Shown here piece after piece: positions 1-11,092 of a stretch of 64,000 nt of DNA. Position numbers and translations under genes: made by a program. A model generated the notes under the pieces. It was not told the DNA's origin. It did no database searches and saw only the letters and a program-made list of their open reading frames with translations. Each line of letters opens with the position of its first letter. Positions within the stretch are counted from its first letter, which is position 1. The stretch is from positions 1 to 64,000 of the forward strand of contig JAQGDQ010000682.1 in the NCBI GenBank assembly GCA_030141605.1. The letters are read 5' to 3'. Source of the stretch: Tubiluchus corallicola. Its lineage: Eukaryota > Priapulida > Priapulimorpha > Priapulimorphida > Tubiluchidae.

Positions 1-714
1 AAACAAAACTTACAGTAATAAATAATAATAAGAAATAACAAAACAAAACTTACAGTGATAAATAATAATAAGAATTAATAAAACAAAACTTACAGTAATA
101 AATAATAATAAGAATTAATAAAACAAAACTTACAGTAATAAATAATAATAAGAATTAATAAAACAAAACTTACAGTAATAAATAATAATAAGAATTAATA
201 AAACAAAACTTACAGTAATAAATAATAATAAGAAATAACAAAACAAAACTTACAGTGATAAATAATAATAAGAATTAATAAAACAAAACTTACAGTAATA
301 AATAATAATAAGAAATAACAAAACAAAACTTACAGTGATAAATAATAATAAGAAATAATAAAACAAAACTTACGGTAATAAATAATAATAAGAAATAACA
401 AACAAACACAAAAAAAAAAAATAAAAAACAAAACTTACAGTAATAAATAATAATAAGAAATAACAAAACAAAACTTACAGTGATAAATAATAAGAAATAA
501 TAAAACAAAACTTACGGTAATAAATAATAATAAGAAATAACAAAACAAAACTTACAGTGATAAATAATAATAAGAAATAATAAAACAAAACTTACGGTAA
601 TAAATAATAATAAGAAATAACAAAACAAACTTACAGTGATAAATAATAATAAGAAATAATAAAACAAAACTTACGGTAATAAATAAATAAGAACAAAACA
701 AAACTTACAGTGAT
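1..714. repeat. 40-bp minisatellite array, left copy
   Basis: About 18 head-to-tail copies of a 40-bp AT-rich unit (core AAACAAAACTTACAGTAATA followed by AATAATAATAAGAA-type sequence). The array begins before the window. Its right end runs straight into a receptor coding sequence at about 715. Unit variants alternate (CAGTAATA, CAGTGATA, CGGTAATA), as expected from block-wise expansion. Hydrophobic open frames read from it are by-products of its A/T-only codons, not genes. The same unit forms an inverted array at 2230-3405. Confidence 0.95.
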
Positions 715-1170
715 AATAACCATGGATGACCAAGATGTCACCAGAGCCAGTTTCACTCTTTTGTCTGTCAACAGCGTGTGGTAACGAAGAGGATAAACGA
801 TGCTAATGTATCTCTCTACTGTTGCAACAACGTAAAAATAGGAAGCGGCACCAATAAAGCAACTTGTAAACGTGTAGAGCCATGCACAAAGTACCAAATG
901 GTCTGGTGTTATATCAATCAAGTAAAAAATAATTGTCTCTGTAAGAAGCCATACACCAACTAACAAATTAGACACGGCTAAGTTACACAGAATGTAATAT
1001 AATGTTGTGTGCAACGGCGGCGACTTTATAATGGTGACCACGACAATGCTGTTGACAATCACGATCACAATTCCAAGTGGAAACGTTATAAAACCATAAA
1101 ATAATCCAGCATCTGTGTTGCTGGCATTTTTCATAGATGCAATAGATGCATTAACCAAATTGTCAAACAT
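631..1170 (-). pseudogene. Truncated class A GPCR, copy 1 (N-terminus to TM4, then repeat)
   Basis: Starting at the ATG at 1170, this frame matches receptor copies 2 and 3 closely. It has a glycosylatable N-terminus (NAS sites), TM1, TM2 with the local NLAVSNLLVG motif, TM3 and the ERYISIVYPLRYH block, and it reaches early TM4. At about 715 the receptor stops and the 40-bp minisatellite begins. The frame stays open through the array for about 25 hydrophobic, repeat-encoded residues before a stop at 631. TM5-TM7 and the cytoplasmic tail are missing, so it cannot be a working seven-helix receptor. It is either a pseudogene or a source of a short membrane protein. The upstream DNA to about 1460 is homologous to that of copies 2 and 3, so the promoter side came along with the fragment. 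Confidence 0.88.
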
Positions 1171-1194
1171 TTCTGTCAAACACGCTATGCACAA

Positions 1195-2229
1195 TAGCTA
1201 GAAACTGTCACCAAAATAATCAACATTTCCAGTAGAACATAATATACTGTTTCCACTTATTCCAGAAGCATAAATCCTCTAGTGAGGTAGACTCCATTGA
1301 ATTCTCTTATACAGAAACAAAAAAAGGTCTTCAAAAGCAAAACTGACTAGTTGCAAGGTGAAGCCACTGAAAGCAGAGCCATTCTGACGTAAACGTTTAC
1401 AAAGCGGGTACAAAGTACAGCTAATCAGGTGTAGTTAAACAGGTAAATGCTCCATTGTGTAAGTTCAGAGTACATAATGGTAAAATAATAGCAAGTGGGA
1501 AGTGGGAAAGAAAAGAGAGTGCTCTTCCCGGACATATTTCTTTCTCAAAAAGTTTGCCAACTGTTTCATTGCTTTCACTTGTTTCTGTGACAAGATATTG
1601 TTTGTGTTACCTTTACTTTTACGTAGTGTTTCGCTATTTCTGTGAAATGGCAGCTGATAATACAAGCAACAATGTAGAATTTACTGTACAAAGTTTCAAT
1701 AGAAGTCTAGCAAACAGTGTGTCTAAATGGCACAGCGAGATGGAAAATACAGTATATTGAAAGAACATACTATTTCAACAACCATCTGATGACGATTTCC
1801 ATTATAAGTGTCGAAATATTATGTTTTTAGCTGTACTGATTGTTAGAATTAATTGTAGTACAAAAATTTCTGTATCGAAATTCCATAATTTTATATCGTT
1901 TGTTTTAATTAAACAACCCTTTCATACAGTGTACATTCACACGCTTGACAGAATAATCAAAAACTTCTATATTTTATTCTGTTTTCACAACAACTGCAGT
2001 TGCTTTCAATGTTTCATAGGATGATGTTTTGTAATTTTTTATTTTAATCTTGTTCTGCCAGCATTCTATTGACCTTAAATTAATTTCAAAAATATCTTCT
2101 TAGAATTTGTAAGGTTAATCGTATTTTCTTTGTTTTAAATCAAACTGCCATCTACCACAGTTTAGTATAGTTTCAGAAATGTTGCAATTGTTTTAACTTT
2201 CAATGTAATCTCCTTTATTTCTTCTTCTT
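1195..2229. other. Receptor upstream flank plus unassigned DNA
   Basis: From 1195 to about 1460 this matches the 5' flanks of receptor copies 2 (6747-7010) and 3 (10337-10600). From 1460 to 2229 I see no recognisable gene or element. This segment and the truncated receptor lie between two inverted arms of the same 40-bp minisatellite. Confidence 0.6.
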
Positions 2230-3405
2230 GTTATTTATTAATGTAAGTTTTGTTTTGTTATTTCTTGTTATTGTTTATTACCGTAAGTTTTGTTTTATTA
2301 TTTCTTATTATTATTTATCACTGTAAGTTTTGTTTTGTTATTTCTTATTATTATTTATCACTGTAAGTTTTGTTTTGTTATTTCTTATTATTATTTATTA
2401 CCGTAAGTTTTGTTTTATTATTTCTTATTATTATTTATCACTGTAAGTTTTGTTTTGTTATTTCTTATTATTATTTATTACCGTAAGTTTTGTTTTATTA
2501 TTTCTTATTATTATTTATCACTGTAAGTTTTGTTTTGTTATTTCTTATTATTATTTATTACCGTAAGTTTTGTTTTATTATTTCTTATTATTATTTATCA
2601 CTGTAAGTTTTGTTTTGTTATTTCTTGTTATTGTTTATTACCGTAAGTTTTGTTTTATTATTTCTTATTATTATTTATCACTGTAAGTTTTGTTTTGTTA
2701 TTTCTTATTATTATTTATTACCGTAAGTTTTGTTTTATTATTTCTTATTATTATTTATCACTGTAAGTTTTGTTTTGTTATTTCTTGTTATTGTTTATTA
2801 CCGTAAGTTTTGTTTTATTATTTCTTATTATTATTTATCACTGTAAGTTTTGTTTTGTTATTTCTTATTATTATTTATTACCGTAAGTTTTGTTTTATTA
2901 TTTCTTATTATTATTTATCACTGTAAGTTTTGTTTTATTATTTCTTATTATTATTTATTACTGTAAGTTTTGTTTTGTTATTTCTTATTATTATTTATCA
3001 CTGTAAGTTTTGTTTTATTATTTCTTATTATTATTTATTACTGTAAGTTTTGTTTTGTTATTTCTTATTATTATTTATTACCGTAAGTTTTGTTTTATTA
3101 TTTCTTATTATTATTTATCACTGTAAGTTTTGTTTTGTTATTTCTTATTATTATTTATTACCGTAAGTTTTGTTTTATTATTTCTTATTATTATTTATCA
3201 CTGTAAGTTTTGTTTTATTATTTCTTATTATTATTTATTACCGTAAGTTTTGTTTTATTATTTCTTATTATTATTTATCACTGTAAGTTTTGTTTTATTA
3301 TTATTTATTACTGTAAGTTTTGTTTTGTTATTTCTTATTATTATTTATTACTGTAAGTTTTGTTTTATTATTTCTTATTATTATTTATTACTGTAAGTTT
3401 TGTTT
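2230..3405. repeat. 40-bp minisatellite array, inverted copy
   Basis: About 29 copies of the reverse complement of the 40-bp unit seen at 1-714 (core TTACTGTAAGTTTTGTTTTA). Alternating ACTG/ACCG and TTATT/TTGTT variants recur in blocks. With the left array it makes an inverted pair around the receptor fragment at 715-1170. Confidence 0.95.
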
Positions 3406-3590
3406 GGTTTTGCCCAACTTCCTTAGCAGACTACTAACATATACAGGGCACTTTATTTATGACTTTTCTTGCAAAATAGTCATAAATAGTCATAAATAAG
3501 ATTTCAAATTTGTCATAAATAACGAAAGAAAAATAATCATTTCCCGATGAATGGAACAAAAAATTCAGTACAGAAAACTGTTTCCACCGT

Positions 3591-3614
3591 CTCTCTCTCT
3601 CTCTCTCTCTCTCT
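3591..3614. repeat. (CT)n microsatellite
   Basis: Twelve uninterrupted CT dinucleotides followed by a short (CA)n run, inside the hAT-type element. Confidence 0.95.
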
Positions 3615-3953
3615 CCCACACACACAGGCAGTCCATAAGAAGCTTGCGCGTGACTGTTTGGTGGACTAACACAGTAACTGAGACTGTCTAACTGATGCGT
3701 TTATCTGTCATTAACTCGTCTAGAAGCAACCTAAATAATAAAAAGTAAATGAGCGCGTTACCGCGAAAAAATAAATAGGCACCGACAGAATCGTTGTCGT
3801 TCCATCGAAAATTTGAATTAAAGACAGCTTACCTATTTTAATGTCCTAAAGTTCTGCCGCCTCAAACCTACGCTCTGCACAATAACAGAAATCTACACTT
3901 CTAATTCTTTTCTTTGCACGTTCATTTCAGTGCCTTTCTCATCCTAGCGGCGT

Positions 3954-4049
3954 TAGGGGTGAGCATTCTCTACCAGAAAGCGAATTCGAATCGAACCGAA
4001 TTTGTGACTTTCGAATTCGAATCGAACCGAACTTCGATGCTTACCCCTA
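3954..4049. mobile_element. Nested 96-bp hAT-type MITE
   Basis: The ends are TAGGGGTGAGCAT and the reverse complement of TAGGGGTAAGCATC. It is flanked by the identical octamer AGCGGCGT (3946-3953 and 4050-4057). The interior is a direct duplication of a CGAATTCGAATCGAACCGAA-type sequence. It sits inside the larger element at 3444-4764, so it inserted later. Confidence 0.85.
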
Positions 4050-4870
4050 AGCGGCGTAAGTCAATGGCTTGGGTGTAGGTTTTAGCTCGAGTTTGCCGCA
4101 AGCGTTTCCCGTGCCTTACTGCCTCATCCTCAAGAAATAAGAATAATGCCGTCTGCTAGAATTTGAGCATATTTTATCTTTGGGAGAATTTGTTGCTTCA
4201 TTGTCATTAAAATTTAACTGTTTTTCTTGTTTAGTTATTTTGCTTAATGTAATTTTAATTAGAAAACATACGTGACGGTTCCCTAGAAAGATGTAATAGC
4301 CAATAGTATTTTCCAACATTAAATTTAAAATCGATATTTAAAAAATACATTATTTACTTGTACTAATTGTGGCTACGAATTGTGACTGTACGAATTAATT
4401 AATAGATTGATTTTTATGAGCAGTAATTTTATAGGTCATCCTAAACAAATTAAAACCGATACTATAATTATTATAAACACGATCACGGATTTCAGTCTGG
4501 AGGGATGCCTGCATGCAAAACAATACGAGAAACTTCAGGCCTTGGAATGATGAAAGTAGACATTTTTATTACATTTTAATGTAATGAAGAACGAAGAAAG
4601 GCAAAATACAAGATTCTGATTAAAAATATGTATTTCTTTTAGCTCAGGATGGCATTTTTGGTCAAAATTTGACACGTCATAAATAGTCATAAATAAAATC
4701 TGAAATTAGTATTAAATAAGCTATTTATGCAATTTATGACTAAAGTCATAAATAAAGTGCCCTGAACATATACCAATCATCTATGAAGAGCAAGAAAAAA
4801 CAAAACAAACAAAAAACAGTGTTCAGCTTTCAGTATTAACACAAAATGTCAGACGTAGAGTATTTTCTCT

Positions 4871-5516
4871 TACTGCAAAAGTGGTTATCTAGTTCTTGCA
4901 GCCAACACTAGATGTCGACAGTGATGTTCAATATTCAGTCCAAGAACTATTGCAATAGTGGTTATCCAGTTCTTGCAACCAACACTAGATGCCGACAGTG
5001 ACGTTCAATATTCAGTCCAAGAACTACTGCAATAGTGGTTATCTAGTTCTTGCAGTCAACACTAGATGTCGACAGTGACGTTCAATATTCAGTCCAAGAA
5101 CTACTGCAATAGTGGTTATCTAGTTCTTGCAGCCAACACTAGATGTCGACAGTGATGTTCAATATTCAGTCCAAGAACTACTGCAATAGTGGTTATCTAG
5201 TTCTTGCAGCCAACACTAGATGCCGACAGTGACGTTCAATATTCAGTGCAAGAACTACTACAATAGTGGTTATCTAGTTCTTGCAGCCAACACTAGATGC
5301 CGACAGTGACGTTCAATATTCAGTCCAAGAACTACTGCAATAGTGGTTATCTAGTTCTTGCAGCCAACACTAGATGTCGACAGTGATGTTCAATATTCAG
5401 TCCAAGAACTACTGCAATAGTGGTTATCTAGTTCTTGCAGCCAACACTAGATGCCGACAGTGACGTTCAATATTCAGTGCAAGAACTACTACAATAGTGG
5501 TTATCTAGTTCTTGCA
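4871..5516. repeat. 77-bp minisatellite 3' of receptor copy 2
   Basis: About 8.4 tandem units of 77 bp. Each unit contains TAGTTCTTGCA and, about 50 bp later, (T/C)CAAGAACTA, so single strands could fold into a hairpin per unit. The related array at 8540-9067 lies in the same position relative to receptor copy 3. Confidence 0.95.
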
Positions 5517-5780
5517 ATTAAAACAAGATGTTAATGAGTAATAGTAACAAGTTTTGGCCACAAGTACTAGGCAGATCGGAAAAAATGTCAACATAACATC
5601 TCTCAGTTAAGGGCTCTTTTACAGAATAAAGTTTAAAATTATGCAGAAAAAACACTAAGACAGTGAGGAATACTACTATTTCACAAAACGTTTTGGATAA
5701 TCACACACTTCTTGGTATACAAAAGAACACAAACATGCAGTGCTAACTACGCTAACCAGACACTAGATTTTCAGCAGGAA

Positions 5781-6722
5781 TCATTGACCAGTACAGAACA
5801 GCTTCCTCACGCAGTTTCTAAAATCCTTCATTCTTGTTATAAAGACAAATACATTTGCAAAGGAATTGAAATATGCAGGCAGCGTGAACCAATAAACGTT
5901 ATTCTCATTAATAAATAAAGTAGTGCCATACTTATACATTATAACAGAACAGAGTATGTATGGTACATAACAAAAGTAAAACAAACACACAGCTATACCG
6001 AGGGTTTTGACAAGTTTAAATTTTGCATGGAACTCCAACACATGATTTAATTCATTGTGGAAAGTAGAAATGCCACTTTGTATCTCCCGAATTTGTCTCC
6101 AAGCCGTTTTCAAAATAATTATGTAAAAATAAAGAAAGATGAACAAGACGACTGAAGTTATGATACTAGCAAGATAAAATCCAAAATCAGTGAACCATCC
6201 ACTTTGATATGGAATGCATTGGTACATATTTTCAACGGAATAAATGTACATCACACCAAAACAAATGACTTCAGTAACCATGAATGACCAAGATGTCACC
6301 AGAGCCAGTTTCACTCTTTTATCTGTCAACAGCGTGTGGTAACGAAGAGGATAAACGATGCTAATGTATCTCTCTACTGTTGCAACAACGTAAAAATATG
6401 AAGCGGCAGCAATAAAGCCACATGAAAATGAATAGAGCCATGCACAAAGTACCAAATCATCAGGTGTTATATCAACCAAATAAAAAATAACTGTCTCTGT
6501 AAGAAGCCATACACCAACTAGCAAATTAGACACCGCTAAGTTACACAGAATGTAATATAATATTGTGTGCAATGGCGGTGACTTTATAATGGTGACCACG
6601 ACAATGCTGTTGATAATCACGATCACAATTCCAAGTGGAAACGTTATAAAACCATAAAAAAATCCAGCATCTGTAGTGTTGCTGGCATTTTTCATAGATG
6701 CATTAACCAAACTGTCAGACAT
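5781..6722 (-). CDS. Class A (rhodopsin-like) GPCR, copy 2
   Basis: Single-exon receptor of 313 residues from the ATG at 6722. The same frame extends 24 bases further upstream but has no earlier ATG. The N-terminus carries NAS, NAS and NTT glycosylation sites. Seven hydrophobic helices lie at about 22-46, 56-80, 90-118, 135-160, 182-205, 238-262 and 275-295. C93 and C169 can form the TM3-ECL2 disulphide. TM3 ends ERY (117-119) and TM6 keeps C251-x-x-P254. Two core positions differ from most of class A. The TM2 sodium-site Asp is Asn (N66 in NLAVSNLLVG), and the TM7 NPxxY reads NVFVF (290-294), with no Pro or Tyr. Helix 8 has cysteines suited to palmitoylation. The ligand is unknown; the short N-terminus suggests a small-molecule or short-peptide receptor (inference). 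Its closest relative is copy 3. Confidence 0.93.
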   Translation of the reverse strand: MSDSLVNASMKNASNTTDAGFFYGFITFPLGIVIVIINSIVVVTIIKSPPLHTILYYILCNLAVSNLLVGVWLLTETVIFYLVDITPDDLVLCAWLYSFSCGFIAAASYFYVVATVERYISIVYPLRYHTLLTDKRVKLALVTSWSFMVTEVICFGVMYIYSVENMYQCIPYQSGWFTDFGFYLASIITSVVLFIFLYFYIIILKTAWRQIREIQSGISTFHNELNHVLEFHAKFKLVKTLGIAVCLFYFCYVPYILCSVIMYKYGTTLFINENNVYWFTLPAYFNSFANVFVFITRMKDFRNCVRKLFCTGQ

Positions 6723-6746
6723 TTCTGTCAAACACTCTATGCACAA

Positions 6747-7130
6747 TAGCTAGAAACTGTCACCAAAATAATCAACCTTTTCAATAGAACATGATAGAAT
6801 GTTTCCACAAGCATAAATCCTCTAGTGAGGTAGACTCTATTGAATTCTCTTGTACAGAAACAAAAAAGGTCTTCAAAAGCAGAAGTGACTAGTCGCAAGG
6901 TGAAGCCACTGAAAGTAGAGTCATTCTGACAAGCAGGTACAAAGTACAAGTAATCAGGTGTATTTAAACAGGTAATCACTCCATTGTGTTAACAGTTCAG
7001 AGTACATAATGGTTAAAATAATACTCTGATAAAGCCAAAACTAATCAGTAACTTGCGTAATTCATTCACCACGTTCAGCAATTTAAGACTAAGATGTCAC
7101 ACAGGTTAACACAATTACGTAAATGTACAT
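6747..7130 (-). promoter_or_regulatory. Conserved 5' flank of receptor copies (candidate promoter/5'UTR)
   Basis: The same roughly 380-bp block lies upstream of receptor copies 2 and 3 (10337-10690). The proximal part also lies upstream of copy 1 (1195-1460), and a short piece recurs at 22479-22566. It includes the runs GTGAAGCCACTGAAAG and GCAGGTACAAAGTACAAG. Conservation across copies may simply reflect recent duplication, so a regulatory role is inferred only. Confidence 0.4.
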
Positions 7131-7540
7131 TAAATAAATGTAAACAACGTGAAATGCGAATTGATTGGGGATATATTGGGGTGCAATTGTGGAATGAAAA
7201 CTTGGAACACAAAAACTCTGACATGTGTATTGTGTTGTTGTATGTTTAAATACAATTAGTGCTAAACAAACAAGATATTTTCTGTTATACTATTGCTTCT
7301 GTCAAAAGCAATTGTTGTTTCAGCAATACGATTACTGGCAGATGCTTTATACACCTTGCAGCATTAGAGAACAATGGTTGCTCCAAAGAGATACTGTAAC
7401 AGGTCTCACAAAATGCAAGTTTAGTTCATTTATTCCAAGAGCCAAGTACAGTTTAACAATATCTTACATGCTTTAGCTTTTTTATTATGCAAACAACATA
7501 TGTTGGCTAGCTGGGTAAATTTAATTCTGACAGTTCAATA

Positions 7541-8370
7541 GGTGGCAATGGGTTTCATCAACGTGGGAACATATCTCCCTTGTTATTCCACTTCTGTTTT
7601 AAAAATCTCAGTGCTGAAATTACTAACTCTTGTGTAGGATGCAATCATATTGCAAAAGCCTACATTAATCATTTGGTATATGCTGACGACATATGCCTTT
7701 TGGTGGCAACCATGACAACTTTGCAGAGACTGCTAGATATTTTTAATAAATTTGCTGGCAGATATGATATTCTTGTAAATGTGAATAAGATTAAGCTTGT
7801 CACATTTTGCTATGACCATATGCAGCAGTTTGTGTTGCTTTGCAATACGAACTTTTTGTACGTTGTATGAAAGAAAATTATTTAGGTCATATTATCTCAC
7901 AAGTCATGAGAGATGATTTAGATAAATTACTATGACCCAGCCAAAAAGTTGCTTATGAAATTCAGTCATTGTTATGTTACAAGAGACAATTTTTATTCTT
8001 ACAATCTCAGGAAACTCAAGGTTACATATAATATATCAGCACAGAAGCCTTTTAACTTTTTACATGATACTAGCCAGATATATTTCTACTACACTTGATC
8101 TTATTTATTTTGATGTGATTCACAGAAAATGTGCATACAGTTTATATGTCAGGTTGAATAAGAGTGAAAATTTGATGTGCAAGAGCATTTTCAACAGTGA
8201 TGTAATCTTTAGTTCTGAAATTAGTCAATCAGTGGCATACTTTGTTATATTATTAATTGTTATTTGTGTTGGTGTGCGTCATAATTTATTGTATTTTTTG
8301 GATTAGTTTGTGATGTTTATATGAACTTTGCTCTAATGTTTGAAATAAAATATTAAATCAAATAAAAAAT
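7541..8370 (+). pseudogene. Non-LTR retrotransposon fragment (reverse transcriptase core and 3' end)
   Basis: Translation from 7541 gives an RT block of the form NGFHQRGNISPLLF, then about 40 residues on INHLVYADDICLL, the YADD catalytic motif of reverse transcriptase palm domains. Downstream pieces in shifted frames (HIISQV, DDLD, then KCAYSLYVRLNKSEN) match the thumb-to-C-terminal region of LINE ORF2 proteins. It ends in an A-rich AATAAAATATTAAATCAAAT tail near 8370. Stops and frameshifts interrupt it, so it is dead. A 5'-truncated second copy is at 22567-23150. Confidence 0.85.
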
Positions 8371-8539
8371 ATGATGTTTGAATGAACACTTTAAACGTAT
8401 GGCATTTATGAGAGATTTTCTCTGATCCAGTAGTTTCTTAAAATGTGTAAACTTTTTATTTGTGGCTTCAGTGGAAGCATTCAGTTTGTATTTGTACCTC
8501 GAGTAAGGTTTACCCCATTGTGTTTTCTGAACAATTATA

Positions 8540-9067
8540 TAGATTTCGACAGTAAGGTGCAATTCAGTCCAACAACTACTGCAATTGTGGTTATCTAGTT
8601 CTTGCAGCCAACACTAGATGTGGACAGAGATGTCAATATTCAGTGTAAGAACTACTGCAACAGTGGTTATCTAGTTCTTGCAGCCAACACTAGATGCCGA
8701 CAGTGACGTTCAATATTCAGTGCAAGAACTACTGCAATAGTGGTTATCTAGTTCTTGCAGTCAACACTAGATGTCGACAGTGACGTTCAATATTCAGTGC
8801 AAGAACTACTACAATAGTGGTTATCTAGTTCTTGCAGCCAACACTAGATGTCGACAGTGACGTTCAATATTCAGTCCAAGAACTACTGCAATAGTGGTTA
8901 TCTAGTTCTTGCAGCCAACACTAGATGTCGACAGTGACGTTCAATATTCAGTCCAAGAACTACTGCAATAGTGGTTATCTAGTTCTTGCAGCCAACACTA
9001 GATGCCGACAGTGACGTTCAATATTCAGTGCAAGAACTACTACAATAGTGGTTATCTAGTTCTTGCA
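8540..9067. repeat. 77-bp minisatellite 3' of receptor copy 3
   Basis: About 6.8 units of the same 77-bp repeat as at 4871-5516, in the same orientation and at the same distance 3' of its receptor. It ends at the same TTCTTGCAATTAAAACAAG junction. Confidence 0.95.
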
Positions 9068-9331
9068 ATTAAAACAAGATGTTAATGAGTAATAGTAACA
9101 AGTTTTGGCCACAAGTACTAGGCAGATCGGAAAAAATGTCAACATAACATCTCTCAGTTAAGGGCTCTTTTACAGAATAAAGATTAAAATTATGCAGAAA
9201 AAACACTAAGACAGTGAGGAATACTACTATTTCACAAAACGTTTTGGATAATCACACACTTCTTGGTATACAAAAGAACACAAACATGCAGTGCTAACTA
9301 CGCTAACCAGACACTAGATTTTCAGCAGGAA

Positions 9332-10282
9332 TCATTGACCAGTACAGAACAGCTTTCTCACACATTTTCTAAAATCCTTCATTCTTGTTATAAAGACAAA
9401 TACATTTGCAAAGGAATTAAAATATGCAGGCAGCGAGAACCAATAAACGTTATTCTCATTAATAAATAAAGTAGTGCCATACTTATAGATTATAACAGAA
9501 CAGAGTATGTATGGTACATAACAAAAGTAAAACAAACACACAGCTATACCGAGGGTTTTGACAAGTTTAAATTTTGCATGGAACTCCGACACATGATTTA
9601 ATTCATTGTGGAAAGTGGAAATGCCACTTTGTATCTCCCGAATTTGTCTCCAAGCTGTTTTCAAAATCATGATGTAAAAATAAAGAAAGATGAACAAGAC
9701 GACTGAAGTTACGATACTAGCAAGATAAAATCCAAAATCAGTGAACCATCCGCTTTGATATGGAATGCATTGGTACATATTTTCAACGGAATAAATATAC
9801 ATCACACCAAAACAAATGACTTCAGTAACCATGAATGACCAAGATGTCACCAGAGCCAGTTTCACTCTTTTATCTGTCAACAGCATGTGGTAACGAAGAG
9901 GATAAACGATGCTAATGTATCTCTCTACTGTTGCAACAACGTAAAAATATGAAGCAGCAGCAATAAAGCCACATGAAAATGAATAGAGCCATGCACAAAG
10001 TACCAAATCGTCAGGTGTTATATCAATCAAGTAAAAAATAACTGTCTCTGTAAGAAGCCATACACCAACTAACAAATTAGACACCGCTAAGTTACACAGA
10101 ATGTAATATAATGTTGTGTGCAATGGTGGCGACTTTACAATGGTGACCACGACAATGCTGTTGACAATCACGATCACAATTCCAAGTGGAAACGTTATAA
10201 AACCATGCAATAATCCAGGATCTGTAGTGTTGCTGGCGTTTTTCATTAATACAATAGATTCATTAACCAAACTGTCAAACAT
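9332..10282 (-). CDS. Class A (rhodopsin-like) GPCR, copy 3
   Basis: Single-exon receptor of 316 residues from the ATG at 10282. The frame is open a further 54 bases upstream, but without an ATG. It is nearly collinear with copy 2; the extra residues lie in the N-terminus (NES, NAS, NTT glycosylation sites). It keeps the TM3-ECL2 cysteines, the ERYISIVYPLRYH block, the TM6 FCYVPY motif and a helix 8 of the form DFRKCVRKLFC. It shares the unusual Asn in place of the TM2 Asp and NVFVF in place of NPxxY. It has a 77-bp minisatellite 3' and the conserved flank 5'. Ligand unknown. It arose with copy 2 by duplication of a 2.6-kb unit. Confidence 0.93.
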   Translation of the reverse strand: MFDSLVNESIVLMKNASNTTDPGLLHGFITFPLGIVIVIVNSIVVVTIVKSPPLHTTLYYILCNLAVSNLLVGVWLLTETVIFYLIDITPDDLVLCAWLYSFSCGFIAAASYFYVVATVERYISIVYPLRYHMLLTDKRVKLALVTSWSFMVTEVICFGVMYIYSVENMYQCIPYQSGWFTDFGFYLASIVTSVVLFIFLYFYIMILKTAWRQIREIQSGISTFHNELNHVSEFHAKFKLVKTLGIAVCLFYFCYVPYILCSVIIYKYGTTLFINENNVYWFSLPAYFNSFANVFVFITRMKDFRKCVRKLFCTGQ

Positions 10283-10336
10283 TTCTGTCAAACACTCTAT
10301 GCACAATAGCAAGAAACAGTCACCAAAATAATCCAC

Positions 10337-10690
10337 ATTTTCAATAGAACATGATAGACTGTTTCCACTTATTCCAGAAGCATAAATCCTCTAGTGAGGT
10401 AGACTCTATTAAATTCTCTTGTACAGAAACAAAAAAGGTCTTCAAAAGCAGAAGTGGCTAGTTGCAAGGTGAAGCCACTGAAAGTAGAGTCATTCTGACA
10501 AGCAGGTACGAAGTACAAGTGATCAGGTGTATTTAAACAGGTAATCACTCCATTGTGTTAACAGTTCAAAGTACATAATGGTTAAAATAATGCTCTGATA
10601 ATGCCAAAACTAATGAGTAACTTGCGTAATTCATTCACCACGTTCAGCAATTTAAGACTAAGGCGTCACACAGGTTAACACAATTTATGA
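10337..10690 (-). promoter_or_regulatory. Conserved 5' flank of receptor copy 3 (candidate promoter/5'UTR)
   Basis: Partner of 6747-7130. It includes the shared block around GTAACTTGCGTAATTCATTC. The regulatory role is inferred from position and conservation only. Confidence 0.4.
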
Positions 10691-11092
10691 AAAAAGTGGT
10701 TGGGTAAATGTACATTAAATGTAAACAACATGAAATGCGTATTGATTGGGGTGCAATTGTGGAATGAAAACTTGGAACACAAAAACTCTGACATGTATAT
10801 TGTGTTGTTGTATGTTTAAATACAATTACAGCTAAACAAACAAGATATTTTCTGTTACACTATTGCTCACGTCAAAACCAATTGTTGTTTCAGCAATACG
10901 ATTACTGGCAGATGCTTTATACACCTTGCAGCATTAGAGAACAATGGTTGCTCCAAAGAGAAACTGTAATATGTCTCGCAAAATGCAAGTTTAGTTCATT
11001 TATTCCAAGAGCCAAGTACAGTTTAACAATATCTTACACGTTTTAGCTTTTTTATTGTGTGGAACAATATATGTTGGCTAGGTGGACAAATT

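Larger units (their letters stand above)
3444..4764. mobile_element. Non-autonomous hAT-type DNA transposon with perfect 8-bp TSD
   Basis: The terminal inverted repeats begin CAGGGCACTTTATTTATGAC at 3444 and end with the reverse complement at 4764. Both sides are flanked by the identical octamer AACATATA (3436-3443 and 4765-4772). An 8-bp target duplication and ends starting CAGGG are typical of the hAT superfamily. Near both ends the motif GTCATAAATA recurs several times, probably subterminal transposase-binding repeats. No transposase reading frame is visible in the 1.3 kb, so it would have moved using an enzyme encoded elsewhere. It contains a (CT)n tract at 3591-3614 and a nested element at 3954-4049. 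Confidence 0.92.
4871..7525. repeat. Segmental duplication, unit A (array + receptor copy 2 + 5' flank)
   Basis: This block is collinear with 8540-11092: 77-bp array, a spacer of about 260 bp, the receptor, and about 800 bp of upstream DNA. Homology fades just after the ATGTTGGCTAG sequence at both right-hand ends. The two units are in the same orientation, separated by a LINE fragment at 7541-8370. Confidence 0.85.
8540..11092. repeat. Segmental duplication, unit B (array + receptor copy 3 + 5' flank)
   Basis: Collinear partner of 4871-7525. The two differ by scattered substitutions and small indels in the upstream flank and by the number of 77-bp units. Confidence 0.85.

Noticed and set aside
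290-508. Hydrophobic open frame within the left 40-bp array
   Set aside because: It is read entirely from AT-rich satellite sequence with period 40 and has no relation to a protein family.
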